A DNA stretch of 64,000 bases from WHSW01 sp033856255. GTDB taxonomy: Bacteria > Actinomycetota > Thermoleophilia > Solirubrobacterales > 70-9. Under the pieces are notes generated by a model. The model was not told where the DNA came from. It searched no databases and was given only the letters and a program-made list of their open reading frames with translations. The stretch lies in the NCBI GenBank assembly GCA_033856255.1, contig JAWVFH010000028.1, positions 156,016-220,015 on the forward strand, given 5' to 3'. The position numbers were made by a program, and so were the translations under genes. This document shows, piece by piece, positions 49,681 through 57,405 of this stretch (position 1 is the first letter of the stretch; each line of letters begins with the position of its first letter).

Positions 49681-52191
49681 CTAAGCCAGGAACAGAGTGT
49701 TCTGTGCCTGGCCGTTGGCGCCCGTGTGACCCAGGCTGGCGCCACCCGGGCCGGGGGCGCCGATGAACAGGGAGTTGGTCGGCGAGATCGTCGGCGCGCC
49801 GACACCGCTGGTGAAGATCGCTATCGACGGGCCTCCCATCCCGCCCCCGCCGCTACCGCCATGCCCGCCATTGCCGCCGGCCCCGCCCGCGCCGCCGCCG
49901 GCGCCGCCCGCGCCGCAACCGCTGCCTCCCACCCCACCGCCGGCCCCGCTTCCGCCCTCGCCGCCAACACCGCCGAGGCCCCCGGGCCCGCCGTCGCCCG
50001 CGCGGATCGTCGAGTTGGTCACCGTGGGCATCGATCCACCGGTGACGAAGAGGCCAAAGGAGCCGCCGCCGGTGCGGCCACCGCCACCACCCGTGCCGCC
50101 GGTTCCGGCCTCACCGCCGCCGCCACCACCGCCGCCGGCGGCGCTGAGCGACGGCGACCCGCCACCACCGCCGCCACCACCGCCGCCTCCGGAGGACCCG
50201 TTGGCGCCGTTCGCCGCGGCATCCGGCGCGAAGAAGCCGGCGGTCACGCCGCCGGTCGTGGTCCCGCCCGCGCCGTCGGCGCCGTCGGCGCCGACGCCGC
50301 CGTCCGACCCGTCGGTGCCAACCACCCCGACCGCACCGCCGCCGCCGGCCCCGCCCGCCGTCCCGCCACCGGCCCCGGTGCCCGCGGTGCCCGCGGTGCC
50401 GGTGGTGCCACCGGCGTTCCTGCCCCCGGCGCCGCCGGGGCCTCCGTCAGCCCCGTTGGGGTGGCCGGCGCCCCCCGGGCCGCTGGACCCGACCGACACA
50501 ACCGGACTGCAGGTCGCGTTACCGCCGACGGTCCCCTGGTTGCCGTCCGGCCCGGCCGGACCGAAGGAGCCGGGGGTTCCCGGGGCACCGTTGCCGGCGA
50601 AAATCGACAGGTTGTCCAGCGTCAGGTTCGCGTTCGAGTTCTGAACGTACAGCCCGTACGAGGAGCCGCCCGTTCCCGTCGCCGACACCGAGCGGATGTC
50701 GAGCAGCTGAAGGGTCGTCGCAGTGGTGATGCTCTGCGCGACCAGCCCGCGGGCCGCGTTGCTGATGGCAGTATTGGTGCCGACGATCGTGGTCGCCTGG
50801 CCGCGCGAGCGGTTCCATTGGTTCGCGCTGACGGGGTCGTAACCGCCGAAGATCGAGCGGCCGTTCGCGACGGAGAGGTTCTCGGCGTAGGTGCCGCGAG
50901 CGACCAGGACGTTCGGCTTGCTCGCCCCCGCCAGCGCCAGGCCAAAGCCGATCGTCTTCGCCGGCTTCGCGCGAGTGCCGGCCGACACTGAGTCGACCGC
51001 GGCGGGATCGTTGGCGTCGACGAAGATCGAGGCCGAGGCGTCGCCGTCGACGCCGTCGCAGTTGGAGTCGGTGAAGGTCATCTCGGGAGCGTCGGGGGCG
51101 CCGGGGTGGATCGCGGGATCGTCGGGGGCGCAGTCGGCCGAGTTCGGCGCCCCGTCGCCGTCGCGGTCCGGGTTGCCCACCACTACCTGGCGCGCCGAGA
51201 TGTCGGTGGCGCCATCGTCGTCGGTGACGCGTAGCCGGACCGTGAACGTCCCCTGGGTGGGGAACGCCTGGCTCGGGCTCGCGCCGGTGGCGTCGGCGAA
51301 GTCCTGGTTGCCGTCGAAGTCCCAGGCCTGCGAGACGATCGTTCCGTCGGCGTCGGTCGACTGCGAGCTGAAGTTGACGGCCTGCCCCGCGTCGGGCGAC
51401 GACGGCGAGAAGGTGAAGTCGGCGTCCGGGGCTTCGTTCGGGGCCGGCGCGACCACGACGTCGCGCGCTCGGGTCGAGGTCGCGCCGTCGTCGTCGGTGA
51501 CCCGCAGGCGGACCCTGTAGGTCCCCGGCGAGGCGAACACATGACTCGGGCTTGCGCCTGTGGCGTCGGCGAAGTCCTGGTCGCCGTCGAAGTCCCAGGC
51601 CTGCGAGACGACCGTTCCATCGCCGTCGGTCGCCAGCGAGCTGAAGTCCACGGTCGTCCCCGCGGCCGGGGCGCCCGGCGAGAAGCTGAAGTCCGCATCG
51701 GGCGCCTGGTTGGCGGGCGCCGGCGGCGCCGGCGGCGCCGAGACCTTCAGCGCCGTGCTCGCGCAGTTGTTCGATTCGCTCTTCTCCTTCACCTGGCCGG
51801 TGCCGTCCGCGCAGGCCAGGAGGAACAGGTTTCCGGGCGCCGTCGAGCCCGGAACGGTCACGGTCGCCACCCCGCCGCTCGACGACTTCGGCTTCAGCGC
51901 CCCGACCCCCCGCTGGCCGACCTGCTGATCGGCGCCCCCGGGGCTTTGGTCGTTCGAGAGCAGGTAAGTGGTCGAACTCGCCTTCGCCTTCTTCTTCCCC
52001 TTGTCGGCGGTCGTGTCGGCGATCCCGATCGTCTTCCCGGCCTCGACGGCCGCGGGCGCCACACCCACCCCGGTCACGAGCAGGTCGGGCTTCGGCTTGT
52101 GCGCCGCGCCGGCCGTAGTCGTGCACGCGCAAGCCGCCGCGGCCGCAACCAACGCGGTCAGGACCCCCCTTCGGGCTCCTTCCCTGCTCAC
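49681..52191 (-). CDS. Secreted CARDB-PKD-beta-helix protein with long Gly-rich (PGRS-like) tail
   Basis: 836 residues. Signal peptide, then a CARDB-type adhesion domain (about 33-155), two near-identical PKD domains (about 164-250 and 254-337, with SQAWDFDG and ADATGASPS in each), an Asp-rich calcium-binding stretch (DRDGDGAPNSADCAPDDPAI), a right-handed beta-helix type region (about 385-545) and a roughly 290-residue tail almost wholly of Gly, Ala, Ser and Thr with Gly-Gly-X repeats, resembling mycobacterial PE_PGRS tails. Probably a surface adhesin or matrix protein. The two PKD coding segments are highly similar at the DNA level, consistent with recent duplication. Confidence 0.9.
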   Translation of the reverse strand: MSREGARRGVLTALVAAAAACACTTTAGAAHKPKPDLLVTGVGVAPAAVEAGKTIGIADTTADKGKKKAKASSTTYLLSNDQSPGGADQQVGQRGVGALKPKSSSGGVATVTVPGSTAPGNLFLLACADGTGQVKEKSESNNCASTALKVSAPPAPPAPANQAPDADFSFSPGAPAAGTTVDFSSLATDGDGTVVSQAWDFDGDQDFADATGASPSHVFASPGTYRVRLRVTDDDGATSTRARDVVVAPAPNEAPDADFTFSPSSPDAGQAVNFSSQSTDADGTIVSQAWDFDGNQDFADATGASPSQAFPTQGTFTVRLRVTDDDGATDISARQVVVGNPDRDGDGAPNSADCAPDDPAIHPGAPDAPEMTFTDSNCDGVDGDASASIFVDANDPAAVDSVSAGTRAKPAKTIGFGLALAGASKPNVLVARGTYAENLSVANGRSIFGGYDPVSANQWNRSRGQATTIVGTNTAISNAARGLVAQSITTATTLQLLDIRSVSATGTGGSSYGLYVQNSNANLTLDNLSIFAGNGAPGTPGSFGPAGPDGNQGTVGGNATCSPVVSVGSSGPGGAGHPNGADGGPGGAGGRNAGGTTGTAGTAGTGAGGGTAGGAGGGGAVGVVGTDGSDGGVGADGADGAGGTTTGGVTAGFFAPDAAANGANGSSGGGGGGGGGGGSPSLSAAGGGGGGGGEAGTGGTGGGGGRTGGGSFGLFVTGGSMPTVTNSTIRAGDGGPGGLGGVGGEGGSGAGGGVGGSGCGAGGAGGGAGGAGGNGGHGGSGGGGMGGPSIAIFTSGVGAPTISPTNSLFIGAPGPGGASLGHTGANGQAQNTLFLA
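51180..51700 (-). repeat. Tandem PKD-coding DNA repeat
   Basis: Two consecutive units of about 270 bases (approximately 51180-51440 and 51450-51700) are nearly identical over long stretches, for example the 51287-51350 and 51557-51620 segments. They encode the two PKD domains of the Gly-rich secreted protein. They could recombine and change the domain number. Confidence 0.75.
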
Positions 52192-52253
52192 TGGCGCGAA
52201 TCGTAGCCAGCGATTCGCGCGTCCACAACTCCGGCCTTCCGTCCCCCGCAGGC

Positions 52254-52754
52254 TTAGCCGCGCACCTGCTCACGGCGGACGATCCGCATCCCTCGCGCCA
52301 GGTAGTTGGCGAGCGCGTGCGGGCCGTCGAGGGTGTTGGTGGAGACCGCAACCTTCGGCCCGAGCTCGAAGCCGCGGCGGATCGCCGCGGTCAGCACGTG
52401 GCCGCCGATCCCGAGGCCGTGGTATTCGGGCAGCAGGCCGAAGTAGGCGAGCTGGACCAGGCGGCCGCGCTCGTAGGGCTCGAGCTCGAAGTAGCCGCCG
52501 CGCTCTCCCCCGATCGCGACCTGCCAGGTCTCCACCCGCGCCTCCCAGGCTCGCCACTGGTCCTCAGACCACGCGAGCCGGTCGGTCCACGCCCAGTCGG
52601 CGCCGACCCGCTCGTAGAACCATTGGTTGAGCCGCGGGTCGCTGACCCGCTCGAGCTCGTAGGCGCGCAGCGGCGGCCGCCGCGGCGGTTGCAGCCCCGC
52701 CGGGTCGGTGATCTGGAGGTGGGTCTTGAAGACCGGTCCGGAACCGTCGCTCAC
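52254..52754 (-). CDS. GNAT-family N-acetyltransferase
   Basis: 166 residues from GTG 52754. The acetyl-CoA binding pattern is LLPEYHGLGIGGHVLTAAIRRGFELG (about 107-132; Q/RxxGxG/A-type GLGIGG). The N-terminal part (NQWFYERVGADWAWTDRLAWSEDQW) is a conserved region of a GNAT subgroup. The substrate is unknown. It starts 11 bases after the PfkB gene and is likely co-transcribed with it. Confidence 0.88.
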   Translation of the reverse strand: MSDGSGPVFKTHLQITDPAGLQPPRRPPLRAYELERVSDPRLNQWFYERVGADWAWTDRLAWSEDQWRAWEARVETWQVAIGGERGGYFELEPYERGRLVQLAYFGLLPEYHGLGIGGHVLTAAIRRGFELGPKVAVSTNTLDGPHALANYLARGMRIVRREQVRG

Positions 52755-52765
52755 CGGTCGAAAAT

Positions 52766-53662
52766 CTAGTCCAGCGCCGCCCAGCGGGTGCAGGCTTCGG
52801 CGGCGGCGGCGAGCGACGGCTCCAGCGCCTCGCCGGCTCGGGCCAGGTCCCAGTCGCGGCGCGCGAGCTCGGCGACCAGGGTGCCCATGAAGGCGTCGCC
52901 GGCTCCCAGCGTCGAGACCACCTCGACCTGCGGTGCCGGCACCTCGGCCTCGCAGGCGCCGCGGACCACCGCGCCCTCCGATCCCAGCGTCACCACCGCC
53001 AGCTCGGCGCCGAGCGCGACCAGCTCGTCGGCCGCGGCGCGCGGGTCGTCGGTCCGCGTGATCGCAATAGCCTCCTCGGTGTTGGCGCGGACCACGGTCG
53101 AGCCCTCGATCAACTCGCGTGAGGCCTCGGCCGCCGCCTCGCCTCCCCCCTGCCAGCGGTTCGGGCGGATGTTCGGGTCGAGGCAGACCTTCGCCCCGCG
53201 CGCCAGCGCCAGCTCGCGCGCCCGCAGCGTCACCTCGCGCTCGGCCGCCGTCGCCAGCGTGGTCGAGCTGTAGACGAGCGCCGAGGCGGCCTCGATCGCC
53301 GCCTCGATCCGCGGCCCAACCGAGGCGACCGCGATCTCGACCGCGTCGCCGTAGATCTGAAAGCTCGGGTTGGCGTCGCCGTCGAAGCTGGCGAACGCGA
53401 CCGGCGTCTGCTCGCCCTCCAGCAGCTCGAAGAAGCGCAGGTCGACACCCTCGCGCTCCAGGCGCTCGCGCAGCCACCTCCCCCACTCGTCGTCGCCGGC
53501 GGCGCCGGCGAGCCCGGCATCCGCCCCAACCCGCCGCGCCGCCACGGCGACGTTGGCGAGCGCCCCGCCGAAGTGGGGCGTGAACGAGTCCGCGTCGGCG
53601 AACGACCCGACCGGGCGCTCGCAGATCAGATCGACGAGCGCCTCGCCGAGACAGAGGATCAT
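52766..53662 (-). CDS. PfkB-family carbohydrate kinase
   Basis: 298 residues. Signature 1 region GGALANVAVAARRVGADAGLAGAAGDDEWG and signature 2 STLGAGDAFMGTLVAEL, with the catalytic Asp in GAGD, identify a PfkB/ribokinase fold kinase. The first strands (ILCLGEALVDLI) and FASFDGDANPSFQIYGDA resemble fructokinases. It probably phosphorylates fructose or a similar sugar. It begins 4 bases downstream of tRNA-Gly on the same strand. Confidence 0.92.
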   Translation of the reverse strand: MILCLGEALVDLICERPVGSFADADSFTPHFGGALANVAVAARRVGADAGLAGAAGDDEWGRWLRERLEREGVDLRFFELLEGEQTPVAFASFDGDANPSFQIYGDAVEIAVASVGPRIEAAIEAASALVYSSTTLATAAEREVTLRARELALARGAKVCLDPNIRPNRWQGGGEAAAEASRELIEGSTVVRANTEEAIAITRTDDPRAAADELVALGAELAVVTLGSEGAVVRGACEAEVPAPQVEVVSTLGAGDAFMGTLVAELARRDWDLARAGEALEPSLAAAAEACTRWAALD

Positions 53663-53666
53663 CAGA

Positions 53667-53739
53667 AGCGGGAGACGGGGCTCGAACCCGCGACCCCCAG
53701 CTTGGGAAGCTGATGCTCTACCAACTGAGCTACTCCCGC
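53667..53739 (-). tRNA. tRNA-Gly (anticodon CCC)
   Basis: A 73-base cloverleaf on the minus strand: acceptor arms GCGGGAG and CTCCCGC, D arm TAGCTCAGTTGGTAGAGCA, anticodon loop TTCCCAA (CCC), T loop GGTTCGAGC. The CCA end is not encoded. It is followed at once by the PfkB gene. Confidence 0.97.
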
Positions 53740-53783
53740 AGAGGCGCGGATTCTAATGAGTGGCGCCGTCTAGCCTTGGGCCG

Positions 53784-54308
53784 GTGAGCGCCCGCACCTT
53801 CGCTGTCTTTCTCGGCGTCCTCGCCGTGATCGGCCTGCTCGCCTTCGGCCTCGTCTCCAAGGGCCAGGCCCGTCTCACGGTCGGCGACCAGGTGCCGGCG
53901 ACCGCGCTGCCCGTGCTCGGCTCGGAGACCGAGACCGGCTCGCTCGCCGACCACTCCGGCAAGTGGGTGCTGGTCAATGTCTGGGCCTCCTGGTGCGTGC
54001 CCTGCCGCGACGAGGCGCCGGCGCTCGAGGCCTTCTACAAGGCCCACGCGAGCGACAACTTCGAGATCCTCGGCATCGACACCCAGGAGACCGGCGAGGG
54101 CGGGCTCAAGTTCGTCGACGAGTTCGGCCTCACCTACCCGCAGCTCCACGACGGCGACGGCGCCTACGCCAAGGACGGCCTGAAGACGACGGGAGTCCCT
54201 GAGAACTTCCTCGTCGCCCCCGACGGCAAGCTCGCCGCCTACCTCCCCGGCCAGGTCAGCGACGAGTGGCTGCAGGGCGAGGTCGCGCCGAAGATCGAGG
54301 GCGGCTGA
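53784..54308 (+). CDS. ccmG: Thiol:disulfide oxidoreductase CcmG/DsbE-like
   Basis: 174 residues from GTG 53784. One N-terminal helix (TFAVFLGVLAVIGLLAFGLV), then a thioredoxin fold with the active site WASWCVPC (Cys71, Cys74) and the cis-Pro in TTGVPENFLV. The insertion LGIDTQETGEGGLKFVDEFGLTYPQLHDGDG is CcmG/TlpA-like. It should reduce apocytochrome cysteines before heme attachment. It lies two bases upstream of ccmH, and ccmE and ccmF are 8-12 kb away. Confidence 0.9.
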   Translation: MSARTFAVFLGVLAVIGLLAFGLVSKGQARLTVGDQVPATALPVLGSETETGSLADHSGKWVLVNVWASWCVPCRDEAPALEAFYKAHASDNFEILGIDTQETGEGGLKFVDEFGLTYPQLHDGDGAYAKDGLKTTGVPENFLVAPDGKLAAYLPGQVSDEWLQGEVAPKIEGG

Positions 54309-54310
54309 AA

Positions 54311-54790
54311 ATGCGCCGGCTCGCCGTGGTCCTGGCGCTCGGCGCCCTCCTGGTCGCGGCGTCGTCCGCACCCGCCGCCGAGCCCCAGGCCTCCCTCCCC
54401 GACATCGAGGACGAGGTGATGTGCATCGTCTGCGGCGTCCCCCTCGAGCTCGCCACCGAGGCCCCCCAGGCGATCCAGGAACGCGACTTCATCCGCCACC
54501 TGATCGCCCAGGGCCTGACCAAAGACGAGATCAAGGACCGCCTCGTCGCCGAGTTCGGCCCCGAGGTCCTCGCGATCCCGAGCGACTCGGGGTTCGATCT
54601 GGCGGCGTGGTTGGTGCCGGGAGTGGCGATCCTTTGCGCCGCCGGTGCGATTCTCGTAGGCCTTCGGCGGTGGCGGCGGGCAGGCACTACCCCAAACGGG
54701 GGAGGTTCCGCGGTACCGGGCGATAACGACCCGGTCGACCCGGAGGACTCGGAACGGCTGGACGCGGATCTGGCGCGGTACGAGCTTTAG
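54311..54790 (+). CDS. ccmH: Cytochrome c maturation protein CcmH
   Basis: 159 residues. Signal (RLAVVLALGALLVAASSAPA), then the redox motif MCIVCGVPLELA (Cys38, Cys41; E. coli has LRCPQCQN). The helical part RDFIRHLIAQGLTKDEIKDRLVAEFGPEVLA is typical, followed by a membrane helix (AAWLVPGVAILCAAGAILVGL). It passes electrons from CcmG to apocytochrome c. It overlaps the end of a convergent gene fragment by 4 bases. Confidence 0.93.
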   Translation: MRRLAVVLALGALLVAASSAPAAEPQASLPDIEDEVMCIVCGVPLELATEAPQAIQERDFIRHLIAQGLTKDEIKDRLVAEFGPEVLAIPSDSGFDLAAWLVPGVAILCAAGAILVGLRRWRRAGTTPNGGGSAVPGDNDPVDPEDSERLDADLARYEL

Positions 54791-55032
54791 GGAGAGTTCA
54801 CAGCGACGGCGGCGATCGTGGGGTTGTCGACGGTGAAATTGCTGTTGGACTCAGCGCAGCGCAGAGCCACAGTGTGCGAGCCGCGATCAAGGGGCGGCGT
54901 CCTCTTGGTGAGGGCGAAACCGTCACGTGCGCTGCTATCAAGAAATTCGCCGTTCGACTCCGTGCCGTCGAGGGCCATGGCGCATGTCCCAGCACTACCG
55001 GGCGCCGCTACCGATCCTTGAGCGCGACTCAC
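54787..55032 (-). CDS. Fragment of a secreted beta-sandwich protein
   Basis: 81 codons that read like the C-terminal end of a larger secreted protein: GTCAMALDGTESNGEFLDSS and GSHTVALRCAESNSNFTVDNPTIAAVAVNSP. The pattern of one Cys per strand and a terminal IAAVAV is typical of C-terminal domains of exported proteins. The start (ATG 55032) has no signal peptide and no convincing upstream coding region, so it is probably a gene remnant. Confidence 0.45.
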   Translation of the reverse strand: MSRAQGSVAAPGSAGTCAMALDGTESNGEFLDSSARDGFALTKRTPPLDRGSHTVALRCAESNSNFTVDNPTIAAVAVNSP

Positions 55033-55186
55033 TAGCCGCAGGCGCTAGGGGTCGCGGTCGGTGGCAACCAGGGGGCCGAGATGCAACGACATCTCGGCCC
55101 GCCGTGCCTGCAAACGTCACCAAGCGTTGGCGCTGTTTGCGGGGTCGCCGGTCCATGCCGTCGACCCTCGGTCGTAGCCTGAGCAC

Positions 55187-56005
55187 ATGGCACGGACCTC
55201 TGACTGGGTCGAGATGGATGTGGTGGTAACCGTCAAGGCCTACCCACAGCCTTCGGAGGCCTACCGCGAGGCGGTCTGCGTGGCCGGGATCCGGATCGAC
55301 ACCCCCGAGCCGGAGTGGGTTCGGCTGTATCCGGTCCAGTTCCGCGACCTGCCGCCGGCCCAGCGGTTTCGGAAGTGGGAGATCATCCGGGTTCGCGCGG
55401 CCAAGCACTCCACCGACCGTTGGCTTGAGACTTGGCGGCCGGATGTCGACTCGATCGAGCGCCTGCGCCAGATCCCAGCTGGCGGGCACTGGGCCGAGCG
55501 CCGCGCGTTAGTCGAGCCGCTCCTCGGGCCGACCATGTGCGAGCTCTACCGCGGTCGCAAAGGCGGCGGCGAGGGGCCGTCGCTCGGACTCGTTCCGGTC
55601 GCTGAGATGCTCAGCGTGACCTCCGAGCAGGCTGACGGTTGGTCGGCCAAGCAGGTTGCTTTGCTCTCCCAGTCGTCATTACTAGGCAACAGCAAGAGGA
55701 AGCTGCTCGAGAAACCCGGCCACACGTTCTTCTACAAGTGGATCTGCCCGGAGCCGGGCTGCCCGGGACACCGGCAGTCGATCCTGGACTGGGAGATCGG
55801 CGAGGCCTATCGGGATTGGCGCAACTCCGGCGATCCTGTCAACGCAGTTCGCCAGAAGTGGGGCACGGAGATGTGCTCATCCGAGCGCGAGCTCTTTCTG
55901 TTCGTCGGCGACCAGCACCAACGCCCGGGCGGATTCATGGTGCTCGGGACCTTCTGGCCGCGCCGAGTCCCGGACCGCAATCAGCTCACGCTGGCTGTGG
56001 GCTAA
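55187..56005 (+). CDS. Uncharacterised protein, candidate partner of DUF488
   Basis: 272 residues, soluble. It opens with VVVTVKAYPQPSEAYREAVCVAGIRID and then PEWVRLYPVQFRDLPPAQRFRKWEIIRVRA, a beta-rich pattern possibly binding nucleic acid. In the middle it has a small metal site (WICPEPGCPGHRQSILDWE, Cys-x4-Cys-x2-His). The end is LFVGDQHQRPGGFMVLGTFWPRR. I recognise no named family. It runs convergently into the DUF488 gene with no gap between stops. In my recollection such proteins co-occur with DUF488, which suggests a functional pair. Confidence 0.75.
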   Translation: MARTSDWVEMDVVVTVKAYPQPSEAYREAVCVAGIRIDTPEPEWVRLYPVQFRDLPPAQRFRKWEIIRVRAAKHSTDRWLETWRPDVDSIERLRQIPAGGHWAERRALVEPLLGPTMCELYRGRKGGGEGPSLGLVPVAEMLSVTSEQADGWSAKQVALLSQSSLLGNSKRKLLEKPGHTFFYKWICPEPGCPGHRQSILDWEIGEAYRDWRNSGDPVNAVRQKWGTEMCSSERELFLFVGDQHQRPGGFMVLGTFWPRRVPDRNQLTLAVG

Positions 56006-56485
56006 TCAGAGGTGCCGGGCCTCGAGCTCCGGCAGTCGCTTCTCGAGTTCCTCGACGATCACGGCGCGGTGACAGCTGCGATGATCGGCCTCGAAACAGA
56101 GGACGCAAACCGCCTCGGTCGGGATCAGCTCAGCGAGCTCGTCCACCGCTCCAGAGGATCCGTTGCGAAGGTGGGCGCGGTAGAGGCGCTCGCCCTTGGC
56201 CTGCTGGCCGTTCCTATAAAGGTCGCGGAGAGGCTTGGGGTTCCCAAGGGCGCGGATGTGTCGGTATTCGAGACCGGCATCTCGGAGGGCTTCGCCCAGG
56301 GCGGTCTTTGAGAAGCCACGCCGGCGCGACAACGGCAGGTCGCGGACGTCAACGAGGACCTCGACGTCGGCCGCGACCAAGGCTTTGACCAGCGACTCGG
56401 GGACGCTGTGGTCCTCGTAGCCGATGGTGAAGAGGACCGGGGCCATGTCGCCGCCGTTCGTCACCTGGGTGTCGTCTCCTGCCAT
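56006..56485 (-). CDS. DUF488 domain protein
   Basis: 159 residues: LFTIGYEDHSVPESLVKALVAADVEVLVDVRDLPLSRRRGFSKTALGEALRDAGLEYRHIRALGNP is the full DUF488 signature, with VCVLCFEADHRSCHRAVIVEEL at the C-terminus (Cys residues near 123, 126 and 134). DUF488 proteins are found in defence and mobile regions; a catalytic role has been suggested from the conserved Asp/Arg/Cys/His set, but is not proven. It ends tail to tail with the preceding unknown gene, which hints at a conserved two-gene unit. Confidence 0.92.
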   Translation of the reverse strand: MAGDDTQVTNGGDMAPVLFTIGYEDHSVPESLVKALVAADVEVLVDVRDLPLSRRRGFSKTALGEALRDAGLEYRHIRALGNPKPLRDLYRNGQQAKGERLYRAHLRNGSSGAVDELAELIPTEAVCVLCFEADHRSCHRAVIVEELEKRLPELEARHL

Positions 56486-56545
56486 ATCGAGCTCGGGCCA
56501 GGCTATCCAGGCGTCAGGTCGTCGCGTCTGCGGCCACGGCGTGGC

Positions 56546-56893
56546 CTAATCCCAGAGGCCGATCCGCCCGGTGGTGTCGGCCAGGGTGATGGCGGTCCCG
56601 CAGGCCGGACACGGACCCTCGACCCGCTCGGCCCCGACCCAGCCCTCCGGGTCGCACTCATGCCAGACCCGACCACTCCAGCGCTCGAGCTCACCACCGC
56701 AGATCTCACAGACTGGGCCCTGCTCCCGGCAGCAGTGTTCGGACTGGCGGCTGATCAGGCGCTGGCAACTCGGGCAGATCAACTGCTGGTATTCCCACAG
56801 CGTTCCGTGGTCGAGGCAGTAGGAGGTCCCGGTCTCGAACTTGTGGACGGTCTGACAGCCCGAGCAGCGCAGTTCGTGGATCGAGCCGGGCAT
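56546..56893 (-). CDS. Multi-zinc-ribbon protein of unknown function
   Basis: 115 residues with about seven Cys pairs: LRCSGCQT, ICPSCQRL, CCREQGPVCEICGG and PCPACGTAI among others, plus His residues (YCLDHGTLWEYQQL, RVWHECDPEG). The spacing allows three or four zinc ribbons. Nothing catalytic is seen, so it may bind DNA, RNA or a partner protein. Its ATG overlaps the stop of the upstream gene (TGATG), meaning the two are made together. Confidence 0.75.
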   Translation of the reverse strand: MPGSIHELRCSGCQTVHKFETGTSYCLDHGTLWEYQQLICPSCQRLISRQSEHCCREQGPVCEICGGELERWSGRVWHECDPEGWVGAERVEGPCPACGTAITLADTTGRIGLWD

Positions 56894-57315
56894 CAGTTGG
56901 CCTCGATCAGCTTCCGGATTGCCGTTACCAATCCCGTCAGGGCAGCAGGGTCGTCGAGCCCGTCTGGAGGGAAGGCGCCGTAGCCGCGCGCGGAGACGAG
57001 GCGGTCGTCGTGGGTCATCAACAGCCGCCACCCGGGCTGGTCGGTCGACATCTGGATCGGCGAATACCAGCGACACCAGGACCAGACATCCAGCGCATCG
57101 ACTTCGGACCAGAAGGCCTCCCAGCGGTCGCGGCCCGGCCGAGCCTCGACGGCTTGTCCGTTCTCGAGCCAGCGAAGGCGCCCATCGGTGTTGGTCAGCT
57201 CGATGGTCTCGTCTGCGTCTCGGTAGCTGAGGCTCAAGGCACCAGCCAGTTCCTCCCTCATCGGCCGGCGCAGCCAACGGCGCTCGCCGGCGCAGTAGAT
57301 GCTCAAGCCCTCCAT
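56893..57315 (-). CDS. Uncharacterised protein coupled to the zinc-ribbon gene
   Basis: 140 residues. The central part WEAFWSEVDALDVWSWCRWYSPIQ followed by GWRLLMTHDDRLVSARGYGAFPPDG matches a small-protein pattern (W...F...LD.L.VW.W...Y...GxxW.L......S.GYGAFP) seen in many bacteria without a function. It is Trp-rich. With the zinc-ribbon gene it forms a two-gene operon inside the defence-like region. Confidence 0.7.
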   Translation of the reverse strand: MEGLSIYCAGERRWLRRPMREELAGALSLSYRDADETIELTNTDGRLRWLENGQAVEARPGRDRWEAFWSEVDALDVWSWCRWYSPIQMSTDQPGWRLLMTHDDRLVSARGYGAFPPDGLDDPAALTGLVTAIRKLIEAN

Positions 57316-57405
57316 CCCCTGCGCAGGCTATCCGGACCGCTCTGCCACCCCGGAGCTGCCCGGTTTCATCCCGGTGCCATCCGTGGGCCGGGGCATGCTT
57401 GCTTG

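Noticed and set aside
49763..50644. A proline-rich frame opposite the Gly-rich tail.
   Set aside because: Complement of Gly codons (GGN) gives Pro codons (NCC). It is a mirror artefact of the Gly-rich gene.
53667..53739. tRNA-Gly as the integration site of the defence island.
   Set aside because: Its 3' end faces away from the island, ccmGH lie between, and no repeated tRNA end was seen.
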